Source: Spirosoma lacussanchae (lineage in GTDB: Bacteria; Bacteroidota; Bacteroidia; Cytophagales; Spirosomataceae). From it: a stretch of 64,000 bases of DNA. The stretch lies in assembly GCF_005870035.1 (NCBI RefSeq), contig NZ_SWJG01000001.1:669639-733638 (forward strand), written 5' to 3'. Of the stretch, positions 1-8,400 are shown in pieces. Both the position numbers and the translations under genes were made by a program. The stretch's first letter is position 1. Every line of letters starts with the position of its first letter. Under the pieces are notes generated by a model. That model saw only the letters and a program-made list of their open reading frames with translations, made no database searches and was not told the DNA's origin.

Positions 1-523
1 CGGCAAAAACGGCCGCTCCGATGCCGGTACCGATAAGAAACCCGGCCCGCATGAAGGCATTGACGCGGCCCCGTTCACCGTCAGGGATAACGGTAATGGC
101 CATGGCATCGACGCTGGCGTCCTGAATGGCGGCAAATACGCTTCGGGCGCAGAACAACCAGCCCAACAGGCCAATATCGGCCACCGGATTACGTACGGTC
201 AGCAAGATACAGGAAGCCAGCACCGTTATCAGCTGCGACCCCACCACCCAAGGCTTGCGACGGCCCAGGGGCGAGTGCTGAAAACGGTCGATGAGTGGCC
301 CCCAGATAAACTGAAACGCCCACGGCAAGCCGATGATGGCAATGAATGAACCAACCCGGTCCGGACTGACCCCTTCGGCCGTAAAATAGTTGGCCAGCGC
401 CGTCAGGTAGAAGCCCGACGGGATGCCCTGCATGACGTACAGATAGAAAAAAACACCGTAGCGAAGCGGTCGGCTCTGGCTGAGTGTGAGGGCATAAACA
501 GGCGGGGTGAAAGGCGAGGTCAT
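1..523 (-). CDS. MFS transporter, AmpG-like (partial, C-terminus outside window)
   Basis: The reading frame is open from an ATG at 523 down to the window edge, about 174 codons, so only the N-terminal half is present. The product has alternating hydrophobic segments. After the first helix comes the motif FYLYVMQGIPSGFY, then GPLIDRF followed by GRRKPWVVG, the loop 2-3 signature of major facilitator permeases. The stretch IQDASVDAMAI is typical of the AmpG/PAT group, which imports muropeptides or acetyl-CoA-type solutes in the inner membrane. The AmpG subfamily is inferred from these motifs; the substrate cannot be told from half a protein. It diverges from the GNAT gene at 883. Confidence 0.75.
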   Translation of the reverse strand, partial: MTSPFTPPVYALTLSQSRPLRYGVFFYLYVMQGIPSGFYLTALANYFTAEGVSPDRVGSFIAIIGLPWAFQFIWGPLIDRFQHSPLGRRKPWVVGSQLITVLASCILLTVRNPVADIGLLGWLFCARSVFAAIQDASVDAMAITVIPDGERGRVNAFMRAGFLIGTGIGAAVFA

Positions 524-882
524 TCGTAACGTTGCGAGCAGATCGGCATGATTCGTGATGCCGAGAACTAGCTGTACTCGCTGTCGTGGACTTATGTTTT
601 TGCCAGTTGCGAACTATCCTGTAAAAAAACCGTTTAATCTATTGCACGACCCGGATAATATCCCGAACATTGTCCGCGTTATTTGCGCACAACCGATGGC
701 CAAGCTCGTTTTCATACCGACCTTCTTCCATACTACGCCATTTCGGTTTAGGTCCGAAAGGACCATATAGCTCTGTCTGCCTACGTGGTGGACTCCCCTC
801 GTCTTTTTTTCTAACTTTTTTTGTAACCCCTACGGATCACACCGTCTCCGCGTTGCGGCTCATACCCGCCTGATAAACGACG
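524..882. other. Intergenic region between divergent genes, nothing specific recognised
   Basis: This stretch separates the divergent partial transporter and the GNAT gene and should hold promoters for both. Short open frames here have no recognisable protein features and I treat them as chance. I see no clear hairpin, repeat or RNA gene. Confidence 0.5.
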
Positions 883-1593
883 ATGATAACGCCCGAAATA
901 GTCAACGATCAATACATGGTGCAGGTTGCCAGCGAAAACCACCTGCAACTGGCCGAAACAATCTGCCGCGAAATGGAAGAAAGCGCCAAGGCCCGGGGAA
1001 CCGGTATCGCCAAGCGTTCGCCCATTTACGTTATGGAAAAAATGCTCGAAGGCAAGGCCATTGTGGCCACTACGCTGGCGGGCGAATGGGTTGGGTTTTG
1101 TTATATCGAAACCTGGGAACACGGTAAGTTCGTAGCCAACTCCGGCCTTATTGTTCGCCCCGAGCACCGGAAGAGCGGCATTGCTACGCGCATCAAAGCC
1201 AAGGCGTTCGAGCTGTCGCGGAGTCGCTTTCCCAACGCCAAGATCATTGGTATTACTACCAGCCTGGCCGTAATGAAGATTAATTCAGATCTTGGTTATC
1301 AGCCGGTTACGCTCAGTGAATTGCCCGGTGATGAGGCTTTCTGGAAGGGCTGCCAGACCTGCGCCAACTTCGATATTCTGACCCGTACCAACCGCAAGCA
1401 CTGCCTCTGCACGGGTATGCTCTACGATCCGGAAGAGCACAAGAAACCGGAACAGAAAACCGAAAACTGGAACTTCCTGAAAGAGTCGAAACTGTACGAG
1501 CGCTGGATGCGGATCAAAGAACGTATCCTGCTCCGGTTGCAGCACGACCGCTCCCGTTCCCGCAAAACCGAGCGTGAGCTGGAAACCGCCTGA
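883..1593 (+). CDS. GNAT-family N-acetyltransferase
   Basis: A 236-residue cytoplasmic protein. Residues about 14-150 form a GNAT acetyltransferase fold: the strand GEWVGFCYIETW is followed by NSGLIVRPEHRKSGIA, which matches the acetyl-CoA-binding motif A (V-x-P-x-x-R-x-x-G-x-A). The C-terminal 90 residues carry a Cys-containing segment (CQTCANFDIL, then KHCLCTGMLYDP) and a basic helical tail. From general knowledge, GNATs of this kind with the extra Cys region often lie next to arginine-biosynthesis genes in Bacteroidota, but no arg gene is here, so the substrate is open. The gene is monocistronic, ending in a strong terminator at 1629-1665. The ATG at 883 lies directly upstream of the conserved core. 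Confidence 0.8.
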   Translation: MITPEIVNDQYMVQVASENHLQLAETICREMEESAKARGTGIAKRSPIYVMEKMLEGKAIVATTLAGEWVGFCYIETWEHGKFVANSGLIVRPEHRKSGIATRIKAKAFELSRSRFPNAKIIGITTSLAVMKINSDLGYQPVTLSELPGDEAFWKGCQTCANFDILTRTNRKHCLCTGMLYDPEEHKKPEQKTENWNFLKESKLYERWMRIKERILLRLQHDRSRSRKTERELETA

Positions 1594-1628
1594 TCGCCAG
1601 AGCTTCATCATACCAGAAATACATTCCG

Positions 1629-1665
1629 AAAAGTCGTCTCCAGCAAGCCTGGAGACGACTTTTTT
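1629..1665 (+). terminator. Intrinsic terminator of the GNAT gene
   Basis: A 13-bp perfect stem (arms 1631-1643 and 1649-1661, AAGTCGTCTCCAG) with a 5-nt loop is followed by a T run. Confidence 0.9.
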
Positions 1666-1812
1666 GCGTTACAAAAAGCTCTAGTCAACGGCCCGTTTTT
1701 CGGTTATTCCGGTCGGAAAAATAGATGGAAAGTAGCGCATAAATTCGTATTTTAGAGTGTCAGTATAGCGCAGCAGAAAAGCGCCTTTTCTTTCTCTATT
1801 CCTAAAAAAATT

Positions 1813-2796
1813 ATGAAACGAATTTCGTTACTTGTTTACGAAGATGCGGTTTTGTCGTCGGTTTCCGGCGCTATCGACTTGCTGCTGGCTACCAATGGAT
1901 ATTTGCAGCAACTGGGTAAATCGCCGGCATTCAGTCTGGAACTGGTCAGTGAAAAATCGAAGCATATTCAATTAAACGTACCCGCTCAACTGATCTGCTA
2001 CAAAACGCTGGATGAGGTAACGGATACGGATCTTATTCTGGTGCCTGCCTTCTACGGAAACCCCGATCTGGCCCTGGCCGGGAAAGCCGGTATGCTGGAC
2101 TGGCTCCGGGCTAAACACGCAGCCGGTATCGAGATTGCCAGTCTGTGTTTGGGTAGTTATCTGCTGGCCGAAGCCGGTATCTTGTCCGGAAAAGCTTGTA
2201 CATCGCACTGGATGGCCATTGATGATATGCAGCGACGCTATACCGATGTGCAGGTTCTGGCCGATGCCGTCGTGACAGATCGGGATGGCATCTATACCAG
2301 TGGTGGGGCCTTACTGTCGTGGAACCTGATTCTGTACCTGATCGAGAAGTTCTGCGGGCACGAAGTGAGCATCGGGGTGAGCCGTATGTTCAACATCGAT
2401 CTCGACCGGTCCAGTCAGGCTTATTTTGTTGTTTTTCAGGGCCAGCGACAACATGAAGACGAGGCTATCCTGAAAGCGCAGACCTTCATCGAAAAAAATT
2501 ACCACCGGCCCATTTCCGTTGATCAGATTGCCGAACAAACCAACATGAGCAAGCGGAATTTTATTCGGCGGTTTAAAAATGCGACGCAGAATACACCGCT
2601 TGAGTATTTGCAGCGCGTCAAAATAGAATCAGCCAAAAAAGCCCTCGAAAAAAACGCGGATGATGTAACCTCACTGATGTACAACGCGGGCTATAATGAC
2701 GTAAAAACTTTCCGGAAAGTTTTTAAGCAAATTACCGGACTTACCCCACTCGAATACCGGAAAAAATACAGCCGTAGAAACGTAGCTGCCGTCTGA
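1813..2796 (+). CDS. GlxA-type AraC-family transcriptional regulator (DJ-1/PfpI + HTH)
   Basis: A 327-residue regulator. Residues about 3-190 are a DJ-1/PfpI-like amidotransferase domain with the nucleophile-elbow motif ASLCLGSYLLAEAG (Cys112). Residues about 220-325 contain two AraC-type helix-turn-helix units: ISVDQIAEQTNMSKRNFIRR, then AGYNDVKTFRKVFKQITGLT. In this family the N-terminal domain senses a ligand and the HTH pair binds DNA. The gene stands alone and converges with the acylase gene (7 nt between stops), so its target is not shown by context. Start: ATG at 1813, directly before the first beta strand (RISLLVYE). Confidence 0.9.
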   Translation: MKRISLLVYEDAVLSSVSGAIDLLLATNGYLQQLGKSPAFSLELVSEKSKHIQLNVPAQLICYKTLDEVTDTDLILVPAFYGNPDLALAGKAGMLDWLRAKHAAGIEIASLCLGSYLLAEAGILSGKACTSHWMAIDDMQRRYTDVQVLADAVVTDRDGIYTSGGALLSWNLILYLIEKFCGHEVSIGVSRMFNIDLDRSSQAYFVVFQGQRQHEDEAILKAQTFIEKNYHRPISVDQIAEQTNMSKRNFIRRFKNATQNTPLEYLQRVKIESAKKALEKNADDVTSLMYNAGYNDVKTFRKVFKQITGLTPLEYRKKYSRRNVAAV

Positions 2797-2803
2797 TGGC
2801 TCG

Positions 2804-4861
2804 TTACTGGCCGGGGTGATAGATGCGTTTGGCCGTGCGTAGTACCTCTTGCTTGTCCAGCGTCATTGGCTTGGTTTTTTGAGCCGCAAACAAGGCCATC
2901 TGGTCTGTGTAGTGCGGACTGTCGGGACGGCCCGACGCGCCGAAACAGTTAACGGTTTCGATCAGCGGCAGGCCCGTCCGGGGAAACCGCACCAGCGAAA
3001 TGTACGACTCGCCCTGGCTGCTCCGAACCTGGCCCTGCCGGTAGGGGATGGCGTATATGGAGGCCAGTACATCGGGTATTCCCCAGATCGGCAACTCGGT
3101 TTTGCCCCGAACGTGTTTCTGGTAGTCGCCCAGGGTAATGTCGGTCCGGCCGAAATGTTTCCGGAGGTAAGCCTGCACATGGCGCAGGCCGGCCGCGCAG
3201 TCGTCGGCCGTGAGTACCGTTTTTTCCGTTGTCTGTTTGCTGAGCTTATCCTGCCAGTAACGATAAAAAACCAGGAAGGCAGCCGCGCCCTGGCTGTTGA
3301 CGGTGGCCTGCCGGTTCCAGGTCCGGATGGTGTAGATCAGGTCGCGAATATCCGGATACGCATCGGGGTCCAGCTCGAAGAGGGCATTGGCGTCGGGTCC
3401 CTGGGCGTACGAGAGCCTTTTGGGGAGTTGCAGATCGTACTTTATGCGTTTGAAGTCGGCGTAGCTGAGCTTGTCATACTGGCTGATTAACTCGCCGAAC
3501 CGGATGCTGCGGTTCGTATTCCAGCGCTCATAGCCCATAGTCGGGTCAAACGCATCGGGGTCGAGATTATCGGCCGGCGCGGTAGCGTTAAAAGGGGTGT
3601 TGTTCATGTTGAAGAGGTAGCCGCCGGGTGGGTTCAGGTACTGCGGAAAGTCAGCCAGCGGCCGGAAGCGGGTCCAGAGGGTGCGTGAGGTATTGCCGGG
3701 CAAGGTGCCGCTCCAGTCGTAGTCCGGGTTTCGGTAAGGAATCTTGCCGTTGCTGACGTAATAGATCGTATCGGCATCGGCGTAAACGATGTTGAAGCCC
3801 GGAATCGCCGTCATGGTAAGCGCCTGCCGGAACTCGGAAAACGAACGGGCTTTGTTCATCCGGTACCATTGCTGCAGACCCCGCAATTCCTGATTGGCAC
3901 CGGTCCGGATGGCAAACCAGCCCCGTTTGGTTTTGATGGTAGCGCCGTACCGACTCCAGTAAGCTTTCCGGTTGATGGCTACGGGAATGCCTTTGACCCG
4001 CAGGCGAACCCGCTTCTCCTCCAGCGGCAGCCATTGCCCGTCGAAGAGATACTGGTTAGGATGGGCTTTGTCGGTCTGGAGCTGGTAAATGTCGATTTTG
4101 TCCTGGTAGTTTACGGTATGGGCCCAGCCAAGGTGCTCGTTGACCCCGTGGAAAATCGTTGCTCCGCCCGGAAATAAGCCTCCCAAGATGTTCCAGCCCT
4201 GCTCGCTGCACAAATGGGCTTCGTACCAGGCCACGGGGCCTTCGAGCGGCTGGTGGGAGTTGATAGCCAGCATGGTCTGGCCTTCGGTGGTTTTGTTTCG
4301 GTGAACAGCAATGGCGTTGGAGCCGGTATTCTTCATGAAGTCGACCAGCGGTACCTGATTGCCGTAAATGCGCTGCAGCGCCCGGTCTACGCCCGAAATG
4401 ACCGACAGCGATAAGACCGATACCTTCAGGTAATCGCTCAGCGTGACCGGAAATGACCCGCGAACCAGCACCTCGGCCGGATGCGCCCGGGCGTAATCAT
4501 TCAGGCCCTGCAGGTAGCCCGTAAGTACCGCCCTGAAGTCGGGATCGAGTGCCGTTTCGCCCCGTTCTTTCACCAGTTCAGGAGCGTGAAGCAACTCGAC
4601 CACGTAATCGGCCGTGGCCCCCTGCTTGCCCAGATGCCGCCCCAGCATGCCTTTGGCAGGGAGTACCAGCAGCTGGATGGTCTTGAAATCATCTTCCGCA
4701 TGAGCCCAGGCCAGCCCATAAGCTACTTCAGGATCGGTCTGGGCAAAAATGTGCGGTACGCCATACGCGTCGCGGGCAATGGTTACGCGGGCAGGATCGA
4801 TCTGAGCAAACAGGGCAATGGAGGTACTGAAACAGATCAGGAAAAGGGCAGGCGTTTTCAT
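2804..4861 (-). CDS. Penicillin acylase family protein (secreted Ntn-hydrolase)
   Basis: A 685-residue protein with an N-terminal signal peptide ending near Gln20. The order follows the penicillin amidase family: the alpha-chain motif VTIARDAYGVPHIFA at about residue 26, ALAWAH-like GLAWAHAEDDF near 49-60, then the autoprocessing site NTGSNAIAV, where Ser181 would become the N-terminal nucleophile of the beta chain. Next comes LAINSHQPL, another conserved beta-chain element. Family enzymes cleave amide bonds of acylated substrates (beta-lactams, acyl-homoserine lactones or other N-acyl compounds) in the periplasm. The substrate here is unknown. Its upstream region, 4862-5277, holds an inverted copy of the 11-bp-periodic repeats and could be controlled through them. 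Length is usual for the family. Confidence 0.88.
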   Translation of the reverse strand: MKTPALFLICFSTSIALFAQIDPARVTIARDAYGVPHIFAQTDPEVAYGLAWAHAEDDFKTIQLLVLPAKGMLGRHLGKQGATADYVVELLHAPELVKERGETALDPDFRAVLTGYLQGLNDYARAHPAEVLVRGSFPVTLSDYLKVSVLSLSVISGVDRALQRIYGNQVPLVDFMKNTGSNAIAVHRNKTTEGQTMLAINSHQPLEGPVAWYEAHLCSEQGWNILGGLFPGGATIFHGVNEHLGWAHTVNYQDKIDIYQLQTDKAHPNQYLFDGQWLPLEEKRVRLRVKGIPVAINRKAYWSRYGATIKTKRGWFAIRTGANQELRGLQQWYRMNKARSFSEFRQALTMTAIPGFNIVYADADTIYYVSNGKIPYRNPDYDWSGTLPGNTSRTLWTRFRPLADFPQYLNPPGGYLFNMNNTPFNATAPADNLDPDAFDPTMGYERWNTNRSIRFGELISQYDKLSYADFKRIKYDLQLPKRLSYAQGPDANALFELDPDAYPDIRDLIYTIRTWNRQATVNSQGAAAFLVFYRYWQDKLSKQTTEKTVLTADDCAAGLRHVQAYLRKHFGRTDITLGDYQKHVRGKTELPIWGIPDVLASIYAIPYRQGQVRSSQGESYISLVRFPRTGLPLIETVNCFGASGRPDSPHYTDQMALFAAQKTKPMTLDKQEVLRTAKRIYHPGQ

Positions 4862-4964
4862 GGAGGAGGGGTTGGTACCGCTAAAGATAAAGAATAGCTG
4901 TCAGCCCTCAGGGAGCACATCGTGGCTCAGGTGACTGCCCAATGCAGGCGAGCGTAGGTCTGTT

Positions 4965-5019
4965 TTACCCCAATGTTAAGCCTGTTTGACTAATTTGTTA
5001 ACATTGGGGTAACATTGGA
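4965..5019. promoter_or_regulatory. Repeat cluster 1: inverted and direct TAACATTGG sites
   Basis: The sequence TTACCCCAATGTTAA (4965-4979) is the exact reverse complement of TTAACATTGGGGTAA (4998-5012), with an 18-nt spacer. On the right side two direct TAACATTGG copies begin at 4999 and 5010, 11 bp apart. An 11-bp spacing of direct half-sites is typical of OmpR/PhoB-type response-regulator sites; this role is inferred. The cluster lies between divergent genes (acylase, minus; small secreted protein, plus). Confidence 0.6.
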
Positions 5020-5171
5020 GGACTGGTCGACTAAAAAACAGAAGCCGACTGATAGGCGTAAAACACCTTTTAGGGGCGTATGTGGGCCTCTAATTACGAA
5101 AACAGCTTTTATTTGCCTGTCCATGTAAGGATAAACTTGTTGACCACTGAAAATTTTTATTCATATTTTGA

Positions 5172-5211
5172 TAACATTGGGTTAATATTTGAGTAATATT
5201 GACATAACATT
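5172..5211 (+). promoter_or_regulatory. Repeat cluster 2: four TAAYATT half-sites at exact 11-bp spacing
   Basis: TAACATT, TAATATT, TAATATT and TAACATT begin at 5172, 5183, 5194 and 5205, so each is exactly one helical turn (11 bp) after the last. They lie about 65 bp before the start of the small secreted protein at 5278. The pattern resembles Pho-box-like tandem binding of a winged-helix response regulator; the regulator is not identified. Confidence 0.65.
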
Positions 5212-5277
5212 AGTCCTTACGACTCGGTAGAGGGATTTGGGCGACTGGGCATTGTTCATCTATAAAATAACGAAGTC

Positions 5278-5625
5278 ATGAAAAAGTCTCTTTTTCTTCT
5301 TACGCTGGTAGGCTTCCTGGCGACGCAAGCCTACGCTACGCCGACAAAAACCCGCAAAACCAAAGCTCCTAAAGTCACGATGGAGCAGCAGTTAGCGAAG
5401 TACATTTCTTATCCCGACGCGCTGAGACCAAGCCAGCGGCCGGGTGTTGTGGTGATTCAATTCCGGGTCAATGCCGACAACGAGCTGTGTCAGCTTGAGG
5501 TATTCAGCCAGAATGAGCAGATAAATAATAGTCTTGTGAAGCAGCTGACCGGTAAGAAGCTGGCAGGCTACGGTAGCGATGCCGCCGAGCTGCATACCGT
5601 TCGTCTGCGCTTCCAGCCAGAATAA
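5278..5625 (+). CDS. Small secreted protein, TonB-C-terminal-like
   Basis: A 115-residue protein with a clear signal peptide (MKKSLFLLTLVGFLATQAYA) and a basic linker (TKTRKTKAPK). The remaining part runs from YPDALRPSQRPGVVVIQFRV to VRLRFQPE. This beta-alpha-beta layout, YP-x-A followed by a G-x-V-x-V-x-F-x-V strand, is reminiscent of the TonB C-terminal fold used as a periplasmic or secreted domain in many Bacteroidota proteins. There is no transmembrane anchor beyond the signal, so it is not a working TonB. Function is unknown. It is preceded by the 11-bp-periodic repeats and followed by a hairpin terminator, so it is probably a single-gene regulated unit. Confidence 0.65.
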   Translation: MKKSLFLLTLVGFLATQAYATPTKTRKTKAPKVTMEQQLAKYISYPDALRPSQRPGVVVIQFRVNADNELCQLEVFSQNEQINNSLVKQLTGKKLAGYGSDAAELHTVRLRFQPE

Positions 5626-5646
5626 CAGCGTTACGCGCTGGTGAAT

Positions 5647-5714
5647 ACGGGTAGAATCAGTGCCACCGCAGGCCGTACAGGCCGCGCTAGGGCTCGTGAT
5701 TCTACCCGTTTTTT
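5647..5714 (+). terminator. Hairpin terminator after the small secreted protein
   Basis: Perfect 13-bp arms (ACGGGTAGAATCA at 5647-5659 and its complement at 5697-5709) with a long 37-nt loop are followed by a T run at 5709-5713. Confidence 0.75.
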
Positions 5715-5767
5715 GTCAAACATTCTAATAAAACGAGCGGTTGGCATGCCATAATCCGTCTTGTACA

Positions 5768-7075
5768 ATGCCCCAACCAATTGCCCTCTGCTGGCTCCGG
5801 CGCGACCTGCGTCTGCACGATAATGCCGCGCTTTACCACGCGCTGAGAAGTGGCTACCCCGTTCTTGTCGTATTTGTGTTTGACCGGCTGATTCTGGATC
5901 GGCTCGAAGACCGGCGCGACCGGCGGGTCGAGTTTATTCACACCGAAATTCACCGGATCAACAAGGAACTCATTGCGATGGGGTCGGGGGTGGTAGCCCG
6001 TTATGGCGAACCGCTCGACGTGTTGCAGCAGCTGACCCAGGAATATACCGTGGCGGAGGTGTACGCCAACTACGATTACGAGGTATACGCCAAAGAGCGC
6101 GACGCCCAGGTTCGTGACCGGCTGGCCGAACGGGGTATCGAGTTTTATACCAGTAAAGACCATGCGCTGCTGGATCATGACGAAGTGCTGGCCGGCAGCG
6201 GCTCGCCGTATACCGTCTTTACACCCTACAGCAATAACTGGCTGAACAAACTGGACGATTTTCAACTCCAGTCTTACCCAACTGAGTCGTACTTTCAGCA
6301 CGTTTATCGGATCGACCCACCCGAGATACCGACGCTGGAGGCTATGAATTTTAAGCCGCTCGGTGAGTCGTATCCTAAACCGACGGTTTCGGCCGAGCTG
6401 CTGCAGGCTTACCAGAAAATGCGCGATTACCCGGCCCAGGCCGGTACGAGCGAGTTAGGTATTCATCTGCGGTTCGGCACCATTAGTATCCGCGATCTGG
6501 CGCGGCAGGCCAAAGCAACGTCGCTCACGTTTCTGAAGGAGCTGGCCTGGCGTGATTTTTATTTTCAGGTGCTCGATCATTTTCCACACGTAGAAAAACA
6601 CGCTTTCCGGCGCGAGTACGACCGTATTCAGTTCCGTAACAACGAAGCGGAGTTTGAGCGGTGGTGTGCGGGCCAAACAGGGTACCCCATTGTCGACGCA
6701 GGCATGCGGCAGCTCAACGAGACGGGCTGGATGCACAACCGCGTCCGGATGATTGTAGCCAGCTTTTGTATCAAGCACCTGCTGATCGACTGGCGATGGG
6801 GCGAAGCGTACTTTGCCCGAAAACTCCGCGATTTCGATCTGGCGGCCAACAACGGTGGGTGGCAGTGGGCTGCGGGATCGGGCGTTGATGCGGCCCCTTA
6901 TTTCCGGGTGTTTAACCCTACGTTACAGGCGCAGAAGTTCGATCCCAAAGGCGAATACATTCGTAAATGGGTACCGGAATTCAACAGCTTTGGCTACCCG
7001 GCTCCCATGATTGATCATGCGTTTGCCCGGCAGCGTGCCATCGATACGTACAAACGAGAGTTAACCCGCTCCTGA
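5768..7075 (+). CDS. phrB: Deoxyribodipyrimidine photolyase / cryptochrome family
   Basis: A flavoprotein of about 435 residues that repairs UV-induced pyrimidine dimers with blue light. The N-terminal alpha/beta antenna domain begins LCWLRRDLRLHDNAAL. The C-terminal FAD domain shows ELAWRDFYFQ, GMRQLNETGWMHNRVRM and DFDLAANNGGWQWAAGSG, the classic class I CPD photolyase signatures, followed by RVFNPTLQAQKFDP. An upstream ATG at 5741 would add nine residues (MACHNPSCT) outside the family pattern, so I prefer the ATG at 5768, which puts the conserved strand at residue 5. It converges with the transglycosylase gene. The CPD photolyase assignment is strong; cryptochrome-only function is less likely. 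Confidence 0.92.
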   Translation: MPQPIALCWLRRDLRLHDNAALYHALRSGYPVLVVFVFDRLILDRLEDRRDRRVEFIHTEIHRINKELIAMGSGVVARYGEPLDVLQQLTQEYTVAEVYANYDYEVYAKERDAQVRDRLAERGIEFYTSKDHALLDHDEVLAGSGSPYTVFTPYSNNWLNKLDDFQLQSYPTESYFQHVYRIDPPEIPTLEAMNFKPLGESYPKPTVSAELLQAYQKMRDYPAQAGTSELGIHLRFGTISIRDLARQAKATSLTFLKELAWRDFYFQVLDHFPHVEKHAFRREYDRIQFRNNEAEFERWCAGQTGYPIVDAGMRQLNETGWMHNRVRMIVASFCIKHLLIDWRWGEAYFARKLRDFDLAANNGGWQWAAGSGVDAAPYFRVFNPTLQAQKFDPKGEYIRKWVPEFNSFGYPAPMIDHAFARQRAIDTYKRELTRS

Positions 7076-7101
7076 ACCAGACCCCGAATCGGGCCGTGGG
7101 G

Positions 7102-8337
7102 TTACAGTTTCCACTGAACAACCCAGCCGGGTTTAACGACCTTAGGGCAGGGAATACCGGCGAGCCCGGTGCTGGGGTTGATGGCTGTCAGCACCAGCGG
7201 AATAGGTTGCCTGGTGGCGGGTGAAATGGCTTTGGTTACCCGCAGGAATAAATTGCCCCTCGCATCAATATCATCAACGACCGCATAGAGCAAGTCGCCC
7301 GCTTTCAGTTCGTCTCCGTCGACGGTGATATCATCCAATAGGGAAAAGGCCCAGCTCTGGCCTATTTTCCGCTGCCCGGCCCGAACCAGCTTCGCCGACA
7401 CATCGCCGAGAAATACGGGTGTGGCAGCAGGCTTGTCTTTCAGTAACTGGGCCAGCACACTATCCATTACCAGGGCTTCACTGCGACTGGGCGGGGCTAT
7501 GTCCGATGTTTCGATGGGGGTGCCTACCGGTTCGGGGTCACTATCCCGTAGCCAGCCCATGCGCCGGGCTTGCTCACGTTCGGCGTCGTAGGGGTTACCG
7601 GCCGAAGCCAGCAGTAGCCCCTGGTTACCGAGTCCGTAGGCCGGGTTGGTAAACAGCTCTTTCATGGCCAGGATTCGGTACAGATAGTAACCCGTTTCGG
7701 CATTCATGGTCATCGAGTAGTAGTCGCGATGACCCACGCGGGTAATCTTGCGCTCAACCATACCGACGCCCCCGTTGTAGGCGGCAGCGACCAGCGTCCA
7801 CGACCCCAGTTTCCGGTATAGAAATTTCAGGTATTTACAGGCTGCTTCGGTCGACTTACGCAGGTCGGTACGGTCATCGTTGCCCGGGTCGATGCGCAGT
7901 CCCATGTCCAGCGCCGTCTGGTCCATAAACTGCCAGTACCCAACCGCTCCGGCCGACGATACTGCGTTGGCCTGCCAGGCACTCTCGATCAACGGCAGGT
8001 ACTTGAAATCATTCGGGATGCTGTGCTTTTTCAAAATTGGCTCAATAACCGCAAAGAAGGGGGCCGAGCGGGCTTTGAGGGCGCTTAGATGCCGGGCATA
8101 CCCCGAGCTACCGGCCAGGGCAATGGCCAGTTTGGCAGACACATCCGCCTGCTGAGTAGGTACCATTTCCCCGCAGAAGTGCGGCCGAACCAGACCCAGA
8201 GCCGGGCGGGGCTGCATAAGAGCCGTTCGGGGCGTACTTCCCTTTTTGGTAACCGCCTTCTTCTGGGCAACGGCCGCCGAAAGCGACAGCACAACAAGGA
8301 AAAAGACCGGAAAGATACGTTGTGTTGCTGGCGTCAA
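7102..8337 (-). CDS. Lytic transglycosylase (SLT domain), paralogue 1 of 3
   Basis: A 411-residue protein with a signal peptide (FPVFFLVVLSLSAAVAQ). After a short linker it has an RPHFCGEMVP motif shared by all three paralogues. The SLT domain follows: PLIESAW, with the catalytic Glu, then GAVGYWQFM and VAAAYNGG, as in MltD-type enzymes that cleave the MurNAc-GlcNAc bond of peptidoglycan to anhydro-muropeptides. The C-terminal 100 residues have no LysM repeat. They form a beta-rich domain (SFSLLDD-like segment, then AGDLLYAVVDDID, ending in a GIPCP element) that resembles the C-terminal domain of Bacteroidota conjugation protein TraM; this resemblance is my inference. It is the last gene of the tandem set. 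Confidence 0.88.
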   Translation of the reverse strand: MTPATQRIFPVFFLVVLSLSAAVAQKKAVTKKGSTPRTALMQPRPALGLVRPHFCGEMVPTQQADVSAKLAIALAGSSGYARHLSALKARSAPFFAVIEPILKKHSIPNDFKYLPLIESAWQANAVSSAGAVGYWQFMDQTALDMGLRIDPGNDDRTDLRKSTEAACKYLKFLYRKLGSWTLVAAAYNGGVGMVERKITRVGHRDYYSMTMNAETGYYLYRILAMKELFTNPAYGLGNQGLLLASAGNPYDAEREQARRMGWLRDSDPEPVGTPIETSDIAPPSRSEALVMDSVLAQLLKDKPAATPVFLGDVSAKLVRAGQRKIGQSWAFSLLDDITVDGDELKAGDLLYAVVDDIDARGNLFLRVTKAISPATRQPIPLVLTAINPSTGLAGIPCPKVVKPGWVVQWKL

Positions 8338-8400
8338 AACAGTTGAGTGATGGTATAACCCATTGACAACGAAGCGGAGCTGGGGTTTAGTTCGACCGGT

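Noticed and set aside
555-873. Two short plus-strand frames upstream of the GNAT gene
   Set aside because: They overlap each other in different frames, show no signal, motif or charge pattern, and lie in a divergent promoter region.
7076-7101. Terminator between the photolyase and transglycosylase genes
   Set aside because: Only a weak ACCCC/GGGGT stem with a large loop and no T run.
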